A stretch of DNA of 64,000 nt from Hemileia vastatrix (taxonomy: Eukaryota > Basidiomycota > Pucciniomycetes > Pucciniales > Zaghouaniaceae), in contig JASXTE010000011.1 of the NCBI GenBank assembly GCA_030280995.1, positions 5,303,501 through 5,367,500 on the forward strand. Reading direction: 5' to 3'. A program made the translations under genes and the position numbers. The notes under the pieces were generated by a model. That model was given only the letters and a program-made list of their open reading frames with translations, ran no database searches and had not been told where the DNA came from. The stretch's first letter is position 1, and every line of letters starts with the position of its first letter. Below are positions 46,715 to 58,480 of the stretch, one piece after another.

Positions 46715-46835
46715 CTTAAAGTTACAGAGAGATACCAAAGACCCCCTCTTTGTCTCCCTGGATCCCTCTTTCCAACTTCAAGAAAATTCTTGGCCCTCAG
46801 AAAATACAGTGGACTCAGATCTACAAATTTGCAAC
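46715..46835 (+). repeat. Dispersed repeat R3, copy 2
   Basis: Contains ATACCAAAGACCCCCTCT and GTCTCCCTGGATCCCTC. Related to 26940-27080 and the inverse of 53343-53440. Confidence 0.55.
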
Positions 46836-47190
46836 AATAACTTTTATAATTCTTGAAGAGATAATAATCATTAATTTTATATTAGGGGGTATCAATGTTG
46901 ACTGATGCACAATTTAATTAATTGCGGATAAAAATCATTATACCCCAATTATCTTATGCAATTATTTTTTCTAATAATTGGGCTATTAGACCTTCTATGT
47001 GTCAATTTTCACCTCTATCTGACATTTTTATCCTCAATTTTTCATAACCAAATATTGGATAATTTTCTGGATGTACCAACCTCCCTACCTTTCTGTGCAC
47101 TCCTATCCTGTCTATTCATTCTATCTGTTCAAAACCCCTCCCCATCTCATCTGTTTGTTTCTTCTCCTTTTCATCTTAAAATATCTCAAT

Positions 47191-47951
47191 ATGCCTCTTG
47201 ATCATAGGTCTTCTCAAAGGCAGCCTTCCCCCAGTTGTTCTTCAAATCCCATTACTCCCTCTTTCCTGCATTCAGCTGAGAAATCAGAGACTGTTCAACC
47301 AAAAAAAGATGAGCATCTCATACTTATCATCTGGCTGAAAACTAAAAATAATTATGATTCTTGTTTTGGTACTGAGAATTCAAATAAATAAGAATGTCCT
47401 CCTACATCAAATGTCAATGGATATCTTCTAAGGGCCAAAGAATTATGAAATAAGACAAAGGGAAGGATACATATTCTGCCTAAACAGATGTCTAAACACT
47501 TGGAGCAATATTGAGCCAAAAACAAGAAGGCTAAGACTCTTTCATCTTCCACTGGTTTTGGTATTACTTACCTTGATATCAGTAAGGGCATCAAAACTAT
47601 AGACAATAAACTTGATTCTTTATGTTGTTACCTTGAAGAGATGGATTCCATATTTGGAAAGTGAGCCAATGTTAGTCCTGAAAACATGTTGGATGGAGAA
47701 GATGATATCTCCATACATGATGTCAAAAGAAATGTTTTTCCTTCCTCTTCAACTCAAGCCTCCCTTCATTTAACTTCCACCAATCAAGATATCTTTTCAA
47801 TAGATGCTTATGGAAATATAAACCAACCTGATTTTACTCTAGTGAGCTTTTATTTCCTGTATAGATGTTTTATTTTTTTATTTCTAAAATAGGCTAATGA
47901 ACAAAACAAGGATACTCAAGCAAGAAAGTCTGAAGCTAGAATAGACTAGTT
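47191..47951 (+). pseudogene. Myb/SANT-like protein gene relic
   Basis: Begins MPLDHRSSQRQ. A DNA-binding domain with scattered stops reads WLKTKNNYDSCFG, then NVNGYLLRAKEL, KQMSKHLEQY and KAKTLSSSTGFGIT. This is the layout of Myb/SANT-like domains in fungal Harbinger-associated proteins (W..NY, K..QQR, K...L...TG.G). A possible intron starts at the GTGAGC near 47842, with a last exon ending in TAG near 47950. In Harbinger elements such a protein helps the transposase bind and enter the nucleus. Family call by motif memory. Confidence 0.6.
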
Positions 47952-48419
47952 TTTTTTATTTTTTTCATTAATAATTCATTTTAAATTTTTTTCAAGTCAG
48001 AAAATTTACACATCTTATTTGAGAATTTGGCAATACCCCCCCCCCTGCAATTTACTCTGGAAGGGGGTAAGGATTACCAAATTTTCATTTTATTTCATAA
48101 ATAATTAAGTAAATAAATTAAAAATAATAATAAACCAAGTAAAGGAGTCCCAAATACTATCTTTCAATGATCTCATGAGAAAAGTCAAAGAAAAAATATG
48201 AAAAGAATGGTATTATGAACTCATTCATAGAATATAATTGAATTTACAACTTTATACAGCACAAGGACTTGATGGTACAATAATTAATTTGATTGATTAT
48301 CTTTAATAACTGATAAATTAAAAATTTAAGAAAAATAAATAAATATTTGGAAATTCTGAAAGTACTGTATTTAGAACCCCCCCTAATGTTTTAGTAGCCA
48401 TTGAAATTTCACCCCTTAC

Positions 48420-48800
48420 CTTACTTAGCGATTTATAAAAGTTTTTTTGATCTGAAATCAACATCCAAATGAGTAAACTTTTTGTAAGAATTCAATCCAG
48501 GAGGTGCCTTAGTAGTTTGATGATTATCTCTTGAATAATTCCAAATAATTTCCATAATCCTGTTTCCTAATTCAAATTCCAAGATACATTTATGATATGG
48601 AAATTATAGCCCATGGCTTTTAATTTTATCAGGTGAAGGGATAGGTCTTCCAGAAATAGATTTGATATAACCAAAAAGCCAAAAATTAAGCATATTAGAA
48701 TTAGTTTTGTCAGCATGGCTCTGGATATGTAATCCTCCATAGTTGAAGATTACATTAGAGTAAAAGATATAATCATTACTGAGCTCAACCCATTATATAT
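48420..48800 (-). pseudogene. TET/JBP-like 2OG-Fe(II) dioxygenase relic (transposon A)
   Basis: Minus-strand frame reading VIFNYGGLHIQSHADKT, then LNFWLFGYIKSISGRP, then KSHGL-stop-FPYHKC, FELGN, EIIWNYSRDNHQTT, APPGLNSYKKFTHL. HAD (48709-48717) fits the HxD iron ligands and the His of DNHQT (48520-48522) the distal ligand. The part after the HxD block aligns closely with 56500-56697 of transposon B. The arrangement resembles Tet-like dioxygenase proteins abundant in rust fungi. One in-frame TAA interrupts it and the exons upstream are not found. The family assignment is a motif-level inference. Confidence 0.55.
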
Positions 48801-48837
48801 CTGTAATTGGTCAAGAAATAATTAAGTGATCCTAAGA

Positions 48838-49640
48838 TTTTGGAGATAAAAGCCTAGATAATCATCAGATAAGTGTTTCAGAAGCCTTATTCTCTAATTA
48901 TGCAATATGAAAGCATAAAATAAATTAAGTAAAATTTAGAAAAAAGGCTCAACTTTAAAGGTCAATATCTTAGCAACCACTTAACAAAATTCAAATCTGT
49001 CTTTTTTAAATGAAATATAGGCTTCAAAAGAATCTTCAGCTGAAAGTAAATAAGATTCAAGAAGACCTTAACCTAATTCTGACTCTTCTTTTCAAAATTG
49101 CACAAAAACTTGAAAATTGATGATGAAAATTCAAACAAGATGGAGATATAAGTCTAGATAAACATCATATAAGAGTTTTAGAAGCCTTATTCTCTAATTA
49201 TGCATTATAAAAACATAAAATAAATTAAGTGAAATTTTGAAAAAAAGGCTCAAATTTTAAGGTCAAAATCTCAGCAACCACTGAACCAAGTTCAAAAACA
49301 TTAGTGGGAAATGAAAGATATGCTTCATTAGAATCTTCATTATAAGGACAGGTGATTTTAATAAACCTAACCCTAATTTTTTAAATAAAAATATGAAATA
49401 AAAAAAATTTAAATTGGGAAAAAAAGGCTCAACTTTAAAGGTCAATATCTCTGCAACCATTGAACCAAATTCAAATCTGTTGGTGGGAAATTAAATTTAG
49501 TCTTCAGAAGAATCTTCACTTAAAAGAACAGCAGATATAAATAAACTTAACCCTAATTATAGGTGTGATTTTCAAAATTTTACAAAAACTTGAAAAGTGG
49601 CAATGGAAATGAGAACAAGAAGAGTTTAATAAGTCCACTG
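48838..49640. repeat. Degenerate tandem repeat (~180-300 bp units)
   Basis: AAAAAGGCTCAACTTTAAAG, then CTCNGCAACCACTGAACC, then a GAATCTTCA block recurs near 48945, 49245 and 49430. The TCTAGATAATCATC...TTCTCTAATTATGCA block recurs at 48850 and 49150. It lies upstream of the dioxygenase relic, inside transposon A. Confidence 0.65.
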
Positions 49641-50880
49641 TTATTTAGATAAGAGTCATGCATATATTCAAGTATAAAATTTTAATAGAAGGAAAGAGAT
49701 AGCATATAGGCATGAAAAAAAGGAGATGAAACTTACCTTGATTAAAAAGTAGGAAAAATAGAGTGAGAAAGATTGATGTTGGAATTGTGGGGAAATTGAA
49801 TATGGAGTAAGTGAAATGCATAAAGAATGTTCAATGTATGGGTTTTTATGACATGGAGGCAAAAAAAGTGAAATAGGGGAAAGGGGGGATCATGACCATG
49901 CCAAGGAGGGATGGAGAGTAGGGTGATGGAGCTAAAAAAGAAAGAAAAGAGGGAGAGAAAAAAAGGTTAATTTTACCATAAAAATCAAAAATAACCACTT
50001 ACAAAAAAAATTCAGATACAAAAAAGAAAAAAAACATAAAAAAACCAAAAAAAAATTATAATTAGCAATCAAAAAATTTAAAAAAATGAATAAAATTACT
50101 TACCTGGAGAGATGAGATGAGAAAATAAATAAAACCAAATTGTTTGGGGGATGTTTGAGGAGAGGAGGAAAGGATATGAAGGATGAATGAAAAAAAGAAA
50201 CAGTGAAAAATTGTGCAATTTCAGAAAATATGCAATTTCATGTTGAGCTGGTGAATGAAAACAAATGAGATATCCAGTGTAAATTCAAAATATAAATGAT
50301 TATGCAAAAAACAAAAATACCAAAACAAGTGAATAAAGCACACAAGTTGAACATTTGGAGAGTATAAAAAAATTAAAAGAGTTGTGTTTCAAAATGTTTG
50401 AGGGTAATTGGCATAATGACACATCATATGCTGGTAAAAAGAATGTTTTTTGATTCAAGGAAGGGGAGAGCTGAAGCAGGTTTGGGATCCTCTTCTTCAT
50501 AAAGATAAATGAAAAGACATATAATATAAAGTTTCTTCCGAAGCTGAGTCAGAATCAGATTCAGAAGCTAAAGTTAAAGTGATATCATTCATAGCTGAGT
50601 GAAGTTTCTTCCTAGTAGAGAGGTATTTCATTATTGTTGGTAGAAGGTTTAGGTGATGAGTGGAAAGTAGGAATTTGCCACCAAATGAGCAGGTGAGGTG
50701 TGTAGATAGAAAAAATTTTTATGTGTTTACCACCAAAATTAAGTGGCATAGAGTGAAGAGACACATAAGGATGGAATCTACAGTTTATGTCATGTGACTT
50801 CCTTACAAATCAATCATGGATGAGATGAGTTTGGGATCAGGAATTAGGAATAAAAATTGTGGTATTAGAGGTGGGATAAT
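49641..50880. other. Transposon A interior, unassigned
   Basis: Two minus-strand frames of 64 and 66 codons (49668-49862, 50300-50500) could be upstream exons of the dioxygenase gene, but I see no domain. The plus strand is purine-rich. Confidence 0.4.
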
Positions 50881-50898
50881 GCATTAATATGAAATCCC

Positions 50899-50926
50899 TA
50901 TCCACTAGCCCCAGGGCTAGTGGATA
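50899..50926. repeat. Perfect 13-bp hairpin near the right end of transposon A
   Basis: TATCCACTAGCCC and GGGCTAGTGGATA are separated by two bases. It resembles in style the palindromes of the CACTA-like MITEs (CTAGC core) and may be an end-proximal signal or the mark of another small element. Confidence 0.6.
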
Positions 50927-51012
50927 AGAATCATTTACTATTAAAATGTCTGACCCTGGCAAGAAAAATTCCTGATCCCTAATTTACAATCCCTGAACAT
51001 TGAAACCCCCTA

Positions 51013-51839
51013 TTAATTTTAACATAATTAAAATAAAATAAAACTTATAAAATTACACTATTAAAATTTATCAGTAATTATTCTTTAATTATTGAAACTT
51101 ATATGTCAGTCTACTTTTATCACTTCCTTAGTTATTCACAGGCTGAAAAAAGTCTAAATACAACCTGGAGGTAAACTACATTTTGAGAACATAGCCAAGA
51201 AGATTGAAGTACATAAAAATTCTTTGATTTACCCTTTGTTTCCTAGATTAAGGACAGTCTCACATGACTTGTGAAACAAAGATCCAAACCAGTTTTTCTC
51301 CCCAAAAATCAAAGATTAAGAAAGAAATTTTTTTAATTTTTTTTTCAGGGTTCACAAGGAGGTCAATCCATTTTTTTTCTTTTATGTAAGTTTAATTTTT
51401 ACTTAATGAACTTAATGAAGAAGAACTTTCAAAATATTTTGTAAAAAGTTGGATGAACTAGTTAATTATATCTTTTGTACATATTAAGGGGTATCAAAGT
51501 TGAAAATTTGTATTTTCTTAAAAGGTATTTCACAACATAAAAATAAAGCTACAAATTTGAAATTAATTTTTGACCAGTGAATCATTAAATAAATGAATAC
51601 TTGGCTGATAAAATTAGTCACTTGATAATTAATGAAGAATTATTGTGATTTTATAATAATATATATTTAGCATATTCATTTCAGTATATAATATTAAAAC
51701 TATAATATTTTAATTTTTTATACTATTAAAATTGATTAATCTATTATAAATTAAACATTTAACAATTTTATTTGAGAAAGATCAATTGTATTTCAGAAAC
51801 TTTTAGAACTAATCCTACTGTATTTACTAAGGGTCCAGA
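51013..51839. other. Intergenic with partial Harbinger-type MITE
   Basis: AT-rich, no gene. GGGGTATCAAAGTTG at 51489 with following AAATTTG...TTAAAAGGTATTT matches the left half of the 198-bp MITE; the other half is missing. Confidence 0.5.
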
Positions 51840-51844
51840 CCTTG

Positions 51845-53337
51845 TGTCAGCCTGGATATCCCCAGGACTGAGTAAAAAGTACTTATAAGTTATGTTAAAC
51901 ACATGGACTATACATGGGAGCAATAAATTAGAGTACACAAATAGTATACATAAGTAAATTTATGATAATATACAAAATATGCCATTATAACACCTTATAT
52001 ACATGCATATATCCACTTTTTGTAAGTCTTATGTACTTAATATTAAGTTGGAATATGTTAGGGTAATTTTGAGAACCTTAAATATAAGGCTACATAACTT
52101 TTAAGTAGATTTAAAGCTGTTGTTTTCATTGTTTTATGTAAAAAACAAGAAATGCGCTTTAAATCACTTAAAAGTTGACTATATGTGCTATAAATTTAAT
52201 AATATTAAAAATGCGCTTTGACAGATCAATTTGTCTTAATTAGGACTATTGATTTGGCTACTCAAATGCATAAAAATAACACTTTTCAAATTTGGTGTTT
52301 TTTATGCCAGAAATGGCTTCTGTGTACTGGCCACATACTGCCTGCATTTTTCCCATGTGAATAGCTTCATTTTTAGCAAAGTTAGCTTTTTCACACTATA
52401 ATTACCCCACATTCTGCGCCCACTGTGGGGGAACACACTAAAATAGGTGACAGATGCTTATTTAGTGTCCTAGCTTAATTATAAATGCATTGACCCTCTT
52501 TATATGCACTAATTTCATTAATAACCTCAATCTTGGCGCTTTAATTCACTACAAAGCTTAAATTTGCCTAAATTAGTCAATTATTTACCCATGCAAGCTC
52601 CTGCCAAGGACTGCATGTAGTTACTCCATATCTCACACCCTTTTTTGGGTTTTTAAGTGGTTTCTCAGTCAATTTTGGTTATTTTTGAATGGGGATTTCA
52701 TGTAGTATAATTTCATGATAAGCCCCAAAATTTCTACTGTTAATACCCCTTATAGATTAGTAATAATTAGTCTTAATTTTCCCTTTTTGGTTTTTTATTT
52801 TAATGTATAATATGCATATACTCTCTTTTTTTCTTATTCTTTATTTTTGATGGATTATCCCTATTACTACAGGATTTTGGCAGGTGATATCATTCTAATT
52901 ATGTTTCTGGTCACTCTTTGTGTTTCTGGAAATGTCTATTAGCTGGAATGAGGCATCATTAACTGTGTATAGAGCTGGTAAAGCAAGGGGCTCATTGGGG
53001 AAGTAATTGTGTATAAAAGGAGGGGGTTTTTGGTCTTGTTTTCTACATTCTTTATCATTACAATTAAATATATAACCAATACAATTACAATAAATATCAA
53101 TAGTACTTATAAAGTCTTTGAATAGTATCTGAATTTATTAAATCTATTTTTCTACCAACTATAAGATTGTAAGCCATATATAATTAGAGAGATTTAAATT
53201 ACTGAGACCCTTATATTGAGTTATATTTTAATACTTATTGGATTTGTACTACAGTATTCATATAGGACCATTAAAATCTTCTAGAAAACTGACCATTCAA
53301 GCTATTTCACGTCTCTGTACTTGACCTCAGCCTGACA
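51845..53337 (+). repeat. Solo LTR of the element III family
   Basis: 1493 bp from TGTCAGCCTGG to CAGCCTGACA, similar to both element III LTRs, flanked by CCTTG on both sides (51840-51844, 53338-53342). The intact duplication shows LTR-LTR recombination removed the interior. TATAAAAG at 53012-53019. It is clearly more diverged from the element III LTRs than they are from each other. Confidence 0.93.
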
Positions 53338-53342
53338 CCTTG

Positions 53343-53440
53343 CTTGATGTGAGCTAGAGGGGGCCTAGGGAGAGATTGAGAGGGTCTTTGGTATTTCTAT
53401 GAGACTTCAAGGGATCTTTAAAACTTCATTAAATCATTTT
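53343..53440 (-). repeat. Dispersed repeat R3, copy 3
   Basis: Inverse of the R3 pattern: AGGGGGCCTAGGGAGAGATTG then GGTCTTTGGTATTTCTATGAG. Confidence 0.5.
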
Positions 53441-53677
53441 TTATTAATACTTTGATTTCTAATCATTTTTTAAAATAAGTATTTTTTTAATTATTATATT
53501 TAATCTTATTTTTTCATCTAACTTAAATCTTGTTTTCAAAATTTAATTATTCTCTTTAAACTCCTTATTATACTTTCTTTTATTTTATTTATTTATTTTT
53601 TATTTCACCTTAAATTTATTATTAGTTTTATCAATGAATTGTTTGACTTCAACAAATTCACATTATATTTGTCAATA

Positions 53678-53875
53678 GGCGGTATCAAAGTTAGAAATTT
53701 GTAATTATTTAAAAGGTAATTAAAAATGCAAAAAGAAATTAACAAACTTTTCATTAATTCTCAATAAAAAGGTGTTTTTAGGGCACAATATGTCATATTT
53801 TAGAAAATTATAATGGTTTACTTGGTGGAAAAAAGAAGTATATTGAAATGGAGCTTTTCTATCTTTGATACCCCC
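53678..53875. mobile_element. Harbinger-type MITE, 198 bp
   Basis: GGCGGTATCAAAGTTAGAAA to CTTTGATACCCCC, the same length as 2853-3050 and inverted relative to it. TA precedes; the right flank is AA, so one duplication has mutated. Confidence 0.68.
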
Positions 53876-54645
53876 AATTAGATGTATAAGGAGTAGCTTT
53901 TTAATGTTTTAACTCATCCTATCTTATCTTTTATAAATTATTAAATACATCTTTTTTTAATTCTATAGGCTCTAAATAACAGGCAGGAAAAATGCTGAAC
54001 CAAAATCAGGTTTAGTTTTGTGAGCCTATCCCATACAAAGTTGTATTTCAAGGCAATAAAATGGAATAACCCTGGTTGAGCCAAGGGATGACCCTTGGAG
54101 TGATCTTGCACAGTATTTTCTTTTTTTTTATTTTCCAGTCTTCTTAATCACCATTTCTTATATTCTTTCACACCATCTATTGTTCCCTTTTTAGAAATAG
54201 TTAGCCTTTTCTCTTAATTTTTTCATCCCTTCCTCTCTTTCTTGATTCTCTAGCTTTCTTCCTCCCTCCCTATTCCTCTCATGTTGCCTTTCATCCCCTC
54301 TCCTTACTTCATATTACATTTTCTCTTGATGAAGTTATGAATAAATTTATTTCACCCACTTACCCATTTCATATATTTTACACTCCCTCTCCTTGATTCT
54401 TCATGTTCTGTATTTTGTTACAAGAAATAAAAATTACTAAGAATTAATATGGATAGCTAATAAATTCAATTCTACAACCACCTGTGAATGATAAAAATAT
54501 GAATTATAATAAAAATTACCAAAGGATGATTTCTATTCTTATAATTTGTTTAAAAATAAACATTATAAGTGCCTGTAAGAGTAAATATAGCCTGAAAAAA
54601 TGCATTAGTGATCTAAAATATGTATAACAAAATAAAAAGACAAGA

Positions 54646-54857
54646 CAGCAGGAAAAATTATGGACACCTGATAGCAGGTGCCAATCCCTATATTTGATTT
54701 AGCTCAATTTCAGTTCAGCTGTAATTTTTCTGGAAAGACTTTTCACTGAAAAATGAGCACACTAGCTTACGCAATATCAAATCAAAGTTACTCTTAAATC
54801 AAAACTGAATATAGGGATAGGCACCTTCTAGCAGGTGCCACTTGATTTTTTGCAGTT
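54646..54857 (-). mobile_element. CACTA-like MITE family 1, copy 2
   Basis: Inverted relative to copy 1. Palindromes GACACCTGATAGCAGGTGCC and GGCACCTTCTAGCAGGTGCC near the ends. The matching place in the right arm (near 62960) lacks it, so it inserted after the arms were duplicated. Confidence 0.75.
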
Positions 54858-55235
54858 TGATAGATTCAAACTGGATGATGAATTTATGTTTTAAGTCATA
54901 TAGGGAAGTACAAGGAATGAATAGATCAACCACAAACCAACCAAATCTTGTTAGAAATTCATGTGAGACAATACAAAGTCTATCTAGATCAAAACCAGTC
55001 TACCAATGCATTTCAGAGAACTGTATCAGATAATAAAAGGGCTGTCTATATCAATACCAATCTACCCATGCATAGTAGAAATTCATCATACATCTCAGAA
55101 AATCAAATCAATATAAAAAATATTTCTTGATAAATTTCTTTAAACCATGACCATAGAAACATACCAGATTCTCAAACCATTGAGTAAACCAGATTTTAAA
55201 ATAATTGATGCACTAATATTAGGAGGTGTCAAACA

Positions 55236-55740
55236 TTACCATATATTCCTGGAAGACTTCAGCCTCAAAGCTACATTCTGAGATGCCATCATAAATTGCA
55301 GACTTGGGGTTAGACATGTCAAACATTTGTTTAAATACTTCTTATTCTTGCACCATAACCTCAACCACAATTCAGCCCACCAATACACACATTCCCATAA
55401 TCTACTGCACATCAGACCCCTTTGCCCCCAACCCCACATCATCTTGGACTCCCACTCAAATTTATATATTCATCCATTTCAGAATAAATCTCAAAACACA
55501 TTTCTGAATGCATTTCATAATGCATATCCTAATCATCATGCAATTCCCCTTCCAGATTCCCCCAACTCTCTTCCTCTTTACATCTTTTTCTGGCCTTTCA
55601 TCAAGGTATCTCTTTTTCTTCACAGCTTCACATGTTCCTCATTTATCTTTTCAAGCCCCTTCCAACACTTACTTAAGGTGAGTGTTACCTGATCTTGATT
55701 TTCTTTTTACTGAATTTTTTCTCCTTTTTTTTCCTTTTTT
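55236..55740 (+). other. Transposon B left interior, unassigned
   Basis: Pyrimidine-rich on plus, with overlapping frames of 67 and 121 codons that show no domain. They may be remains of upstream exons of the TET-like gene. Confidence 0.35.
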
Positions 55741-55744
55741 GGGG

Positions 55745-56470
55745 GGTTTTTTTCATATTACTTTGGAAACACTCCCAGAACTATTCTAGACTGTTTCTGA
55801 GAATTTGTGATAAATTTTTTTTAGCCTTGGAAACATGCTGGCAGAATGCCCAGCACATTTCCAAGTGTTTTTACTTTCTTTTTTTTCTAATTTTTGTTTT
55901 ATTTTGTTTTTTTTTCAAATAACTTTGAAAACAGTACCAGAACAATTCTACACTGTTTCCAAGAATTTTTGGTAAGTTATTTTCTTCTTTTTTTTAGCCT
56001 TTGAGACATTCTGGAAGCATTTCCAGCACATTTCCAAGAATTTTTGCTAACTTTTTTTTTCAAATTGCTTTAGAAACAGTCCCAGAACAATTCTACAATG
56101 TTTCCAAACATTTTCAGTAATTTTTTTTAGCCTCAATAATGTGCTCAAAGCATGCCCAGCACATTTCTGGGTGTTTTTACTAATTTTTTTTCCAAATTGC
56201 TTTGGAAAAAGTACCAGAACAATTTTAAACTGTTTCTAAGAATTTTCGGTAAGTTTTTTTTTTAATTTTTAGCCTTGGGAATTTTCTGGCAGCATGCCCA
56301 GCACATTTCCAAGCATTTCTACTAACTTTTTTTCTTTCCAAATTTCTTTGGAAACAGTACCAGAACAATCCCACACTGTTTCCGAGTGTTTTGGTAAGTT
56401 TTTTTTGTTTTTTTAGCCTCAGAAACATTCTGGAAGCATGCCCAGAACATTTCTGAGCATTTTTACTAAC
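55745..56470. repeat. Tandem repeat, ~135-bp unit, about 5 copies
   Basis: Each unit has GGAAACAGTACCAGAACAAT, CTACACTGTTTCCAAG, a T-run with AGCC, ATTCTGGAAGCATGCCCAGC and ACATTTCCAAG. It stands where the N-terminal half of the TET-like gene would be expected. Confidence 0.78.
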
Positions 56471-56499
56471 TTTTTTTTAATACCAATTCACCTTCTTAA

Positions 56500-56697
56500 C
56501 TCAAAGGTCATGGATTATACTTTCTCAATCACAAATATAATATCAACTTTGGATTAGGGAACAGTCTGGAGGAAGCAATTTGGAACTCTAAAAAAGATAA
56601 CCATCAAAAAACTCAAGTTCCTCCTGGGTTAGAATCTTGTGAAAAGTTTACTCATTTTGGTTTCTCTTTTCAGATCAACCAAAATTTGATAAAGAGG
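56500..56697 (+). pseudogene. TET/JBP-like dioxygenase fragment (transposon B)
   Basis: An uninterrupted frame reads LKGHGLYFLNHKYNINFGLG, EEAIWNSKKDNHQKT, VPPGLESCEKFTHFGFSFQ and INQNLIKR, then a GTAAGT donor at 56698. It aligns with 48430-48650 of transposon A (HGL, FxLGN, IWN, DNHQ, PPGL, KFTH). The DNHQ His is the presumed distal iron ligand. The HxD half is missing, so it is not functional alone. The FTHFGFSFQ segment fits the C-terminal part of Tet-like dioxygenases of rust fungi as I remember them. Confidence 0.58.
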
Positions 56698-57429
56698 GTA
56701 AGTAAAGTAAGTCAAGAAGGTTCAATTAAAAGTAAAGCCTCAGGGAAGGAGGCTAAGGGTGGAAACTACAGGATTTGCTAAAGTTTCATTTTTATTTCTA
56801 AAATTTATATAAAATCATTCATTAAAGATAATCGTCAACTTTAATTAATGGTCCATTGGGCCTTGCTAATGCATAAAATTTACTCATTCAAACAGTTTTT
56901 TTTTTTGAATGAGTTCACAATAAAATTCCATGTCAATGTATTTTTTGGCTTCAGTTACTACTAAACTCATTGGCTGGTAGTATTCTAAATACCATTACTT
57001 ATACTTGGTTGATTATCTTTTTTGAACAATTCATTTATTCATTTATGAAATAAAAATGAAAATTTGGCAATCCTGACCCCCTCCCAGAGTAAATTGTAGG
57101 GGAGGGTATTTCCATTTTTTTTCTGATTTGGTTGGATTTTTTTTTAAATATATATATACAATAAAAAGACAAAAAGCTCCCTTTGAAGATTAAAAATTCA
57201 TGAAAAATGAATTTACTTGCATGTTAAGAAGACTTAAATGTTGAAATGTAACAAAGGAATAAAAAACTCTAATCAATATAAGTGCATAATCTAAAAAACA
57301 CCCTAATGATATCAAAGAAGAAATAAAGAAAGAGCCTTAGTACTGGTAGATAATCAATCTGTGTTTTCAAAGTGAGAACGAGTGATAGGGAGAATTTTAT
57401 AATGCATTTCACCAGATTGAAATGAAGAA

Positions 57430-58480
57430 CTGGAGGATGATTCAATATTTGGAGGTGGTTTAGGAAATTTTGTCTTCATAAAGATCATTCCATTCATCCT
57501 TTAAGTGTGCAAGGAGATTATGTAGTATCAAGAATGAAATTATCCAATCAATCATAACCTTCATTTCTTTCTGGTCACAAAGAGGACTCCTCCTTTCCCT
57601 TAGTGAAGTAAATTAAACTTTCAAAATTACAATTGCATGTTCAATCCTTACTCAAGACTTGGCATGATGAGTGTTTAATTTTGATTTTTCAATATTTTCA
57701 TTACCAGCCTCACAAAATTCTGGGATCACATTAGTACCACTGTTGTAACCAGAGTCTGAAAGAAGATATTGATGTCCATAAAAGTCATTCTCAGGGTTTT
57801 GAGAAATGATCATTTGTCGAAAAACTGAAGATTCATGGTGACACCAGAAAAGCCAGCATGTAATTCAATAAACTTCTTATTTATATCTCAAACCACTTGA
57901 AGAGCAATAGAATACCTGAAAAAAGAAAAAGTAAGAGAGGATTAGTATTAGATGTAAAAACATGTAAGATATAGATAAGCACTGACCTCTTTTTCCAATC
58001 AGAATAATTATTTCCATCCTTTTCAGGATTTGGCTCAAAGGGATGGTTGTGCCATCAACAAAACCAATAAATCCAGGGAATCCTTCATTTTTCATGACCT
58101 GTGAGTTTTACAGTCTAAAATCTATAGTGGGACATTTGAGGAATTGTGATTGAAGTGAACAGATGGCTTTTATGGTTCTCTTGGTGTATAAATCTACTTT
58201 TCCAGGACTTATACTGAAGAGGTCCTTGAGACAATTTATGACAGCACTGTTCTCATTTGATCCAAATTGGAGAAGTGCCACAGAGATTTGTATTACAGGG
58301 TCGCTCTGTGGGAAATGAGAATTATTGTGGTAAATAGAATGATCATGAATCAAATCATGTAGGTATTTAAAACCATGTAAAGTAGTTCCAAAAATTTGCT
58401 GAAAACTGGGATCAGGTATTTCAGAAAGTTTGTGAAGTGTATATTGTGGTTTATGGAATAGGGATGGGGTTTAGGAAGTC
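57430..58480 (-). pseudogene. PIF/Harbinger-type transposase relic
   Basis: In order: FKYLHDLIHDHSIYHNN, SDPVIQISVALLQFGSNENS, LYTKRTIKAICSL, GFIGFVDGTTIPLSQ (first Asp; 58030-58075), YLLSDSGYNSGTNVIPEF (second Asp, near 57745), VRIEHAIVILK (Glu, near 57640), and a C-terminal WIISFLILHNLLAHLKDEW near 57500. This is the DDE_4 pattern of Harbinger transposases. Several frameshifts and stops, and a possible intron near 57970-57915, break it. It faces the TET-like fragment. Confidence 0.75.

Larger units (their letters stand above)
46885..51010. mobile_element. DNA transposon A (Harbinger-type ends)
   Basis: 4.1 kb. Left end GGGGGTATCAATGTT and right end AACATTGAAACCCCC form inverted repeats, flanked by TA (46883-46884, 51011-51012). 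It holds a decayed Myb-like gene on plus and a TET-like dioxygenase relic on minus, facing each other. Shared middle segments (for example 48030-48105 with 57050-57115 inverted) show it is related to transposon B. I found no transposase inside. Confidence 0.7.

Noticed and set aside
54842..55130. Small gene with frames of 60-63 codons
   Set aside because: The sequence is part of the inverted-repeat arm, with an equally non-coding counterpart at 62590-62950.
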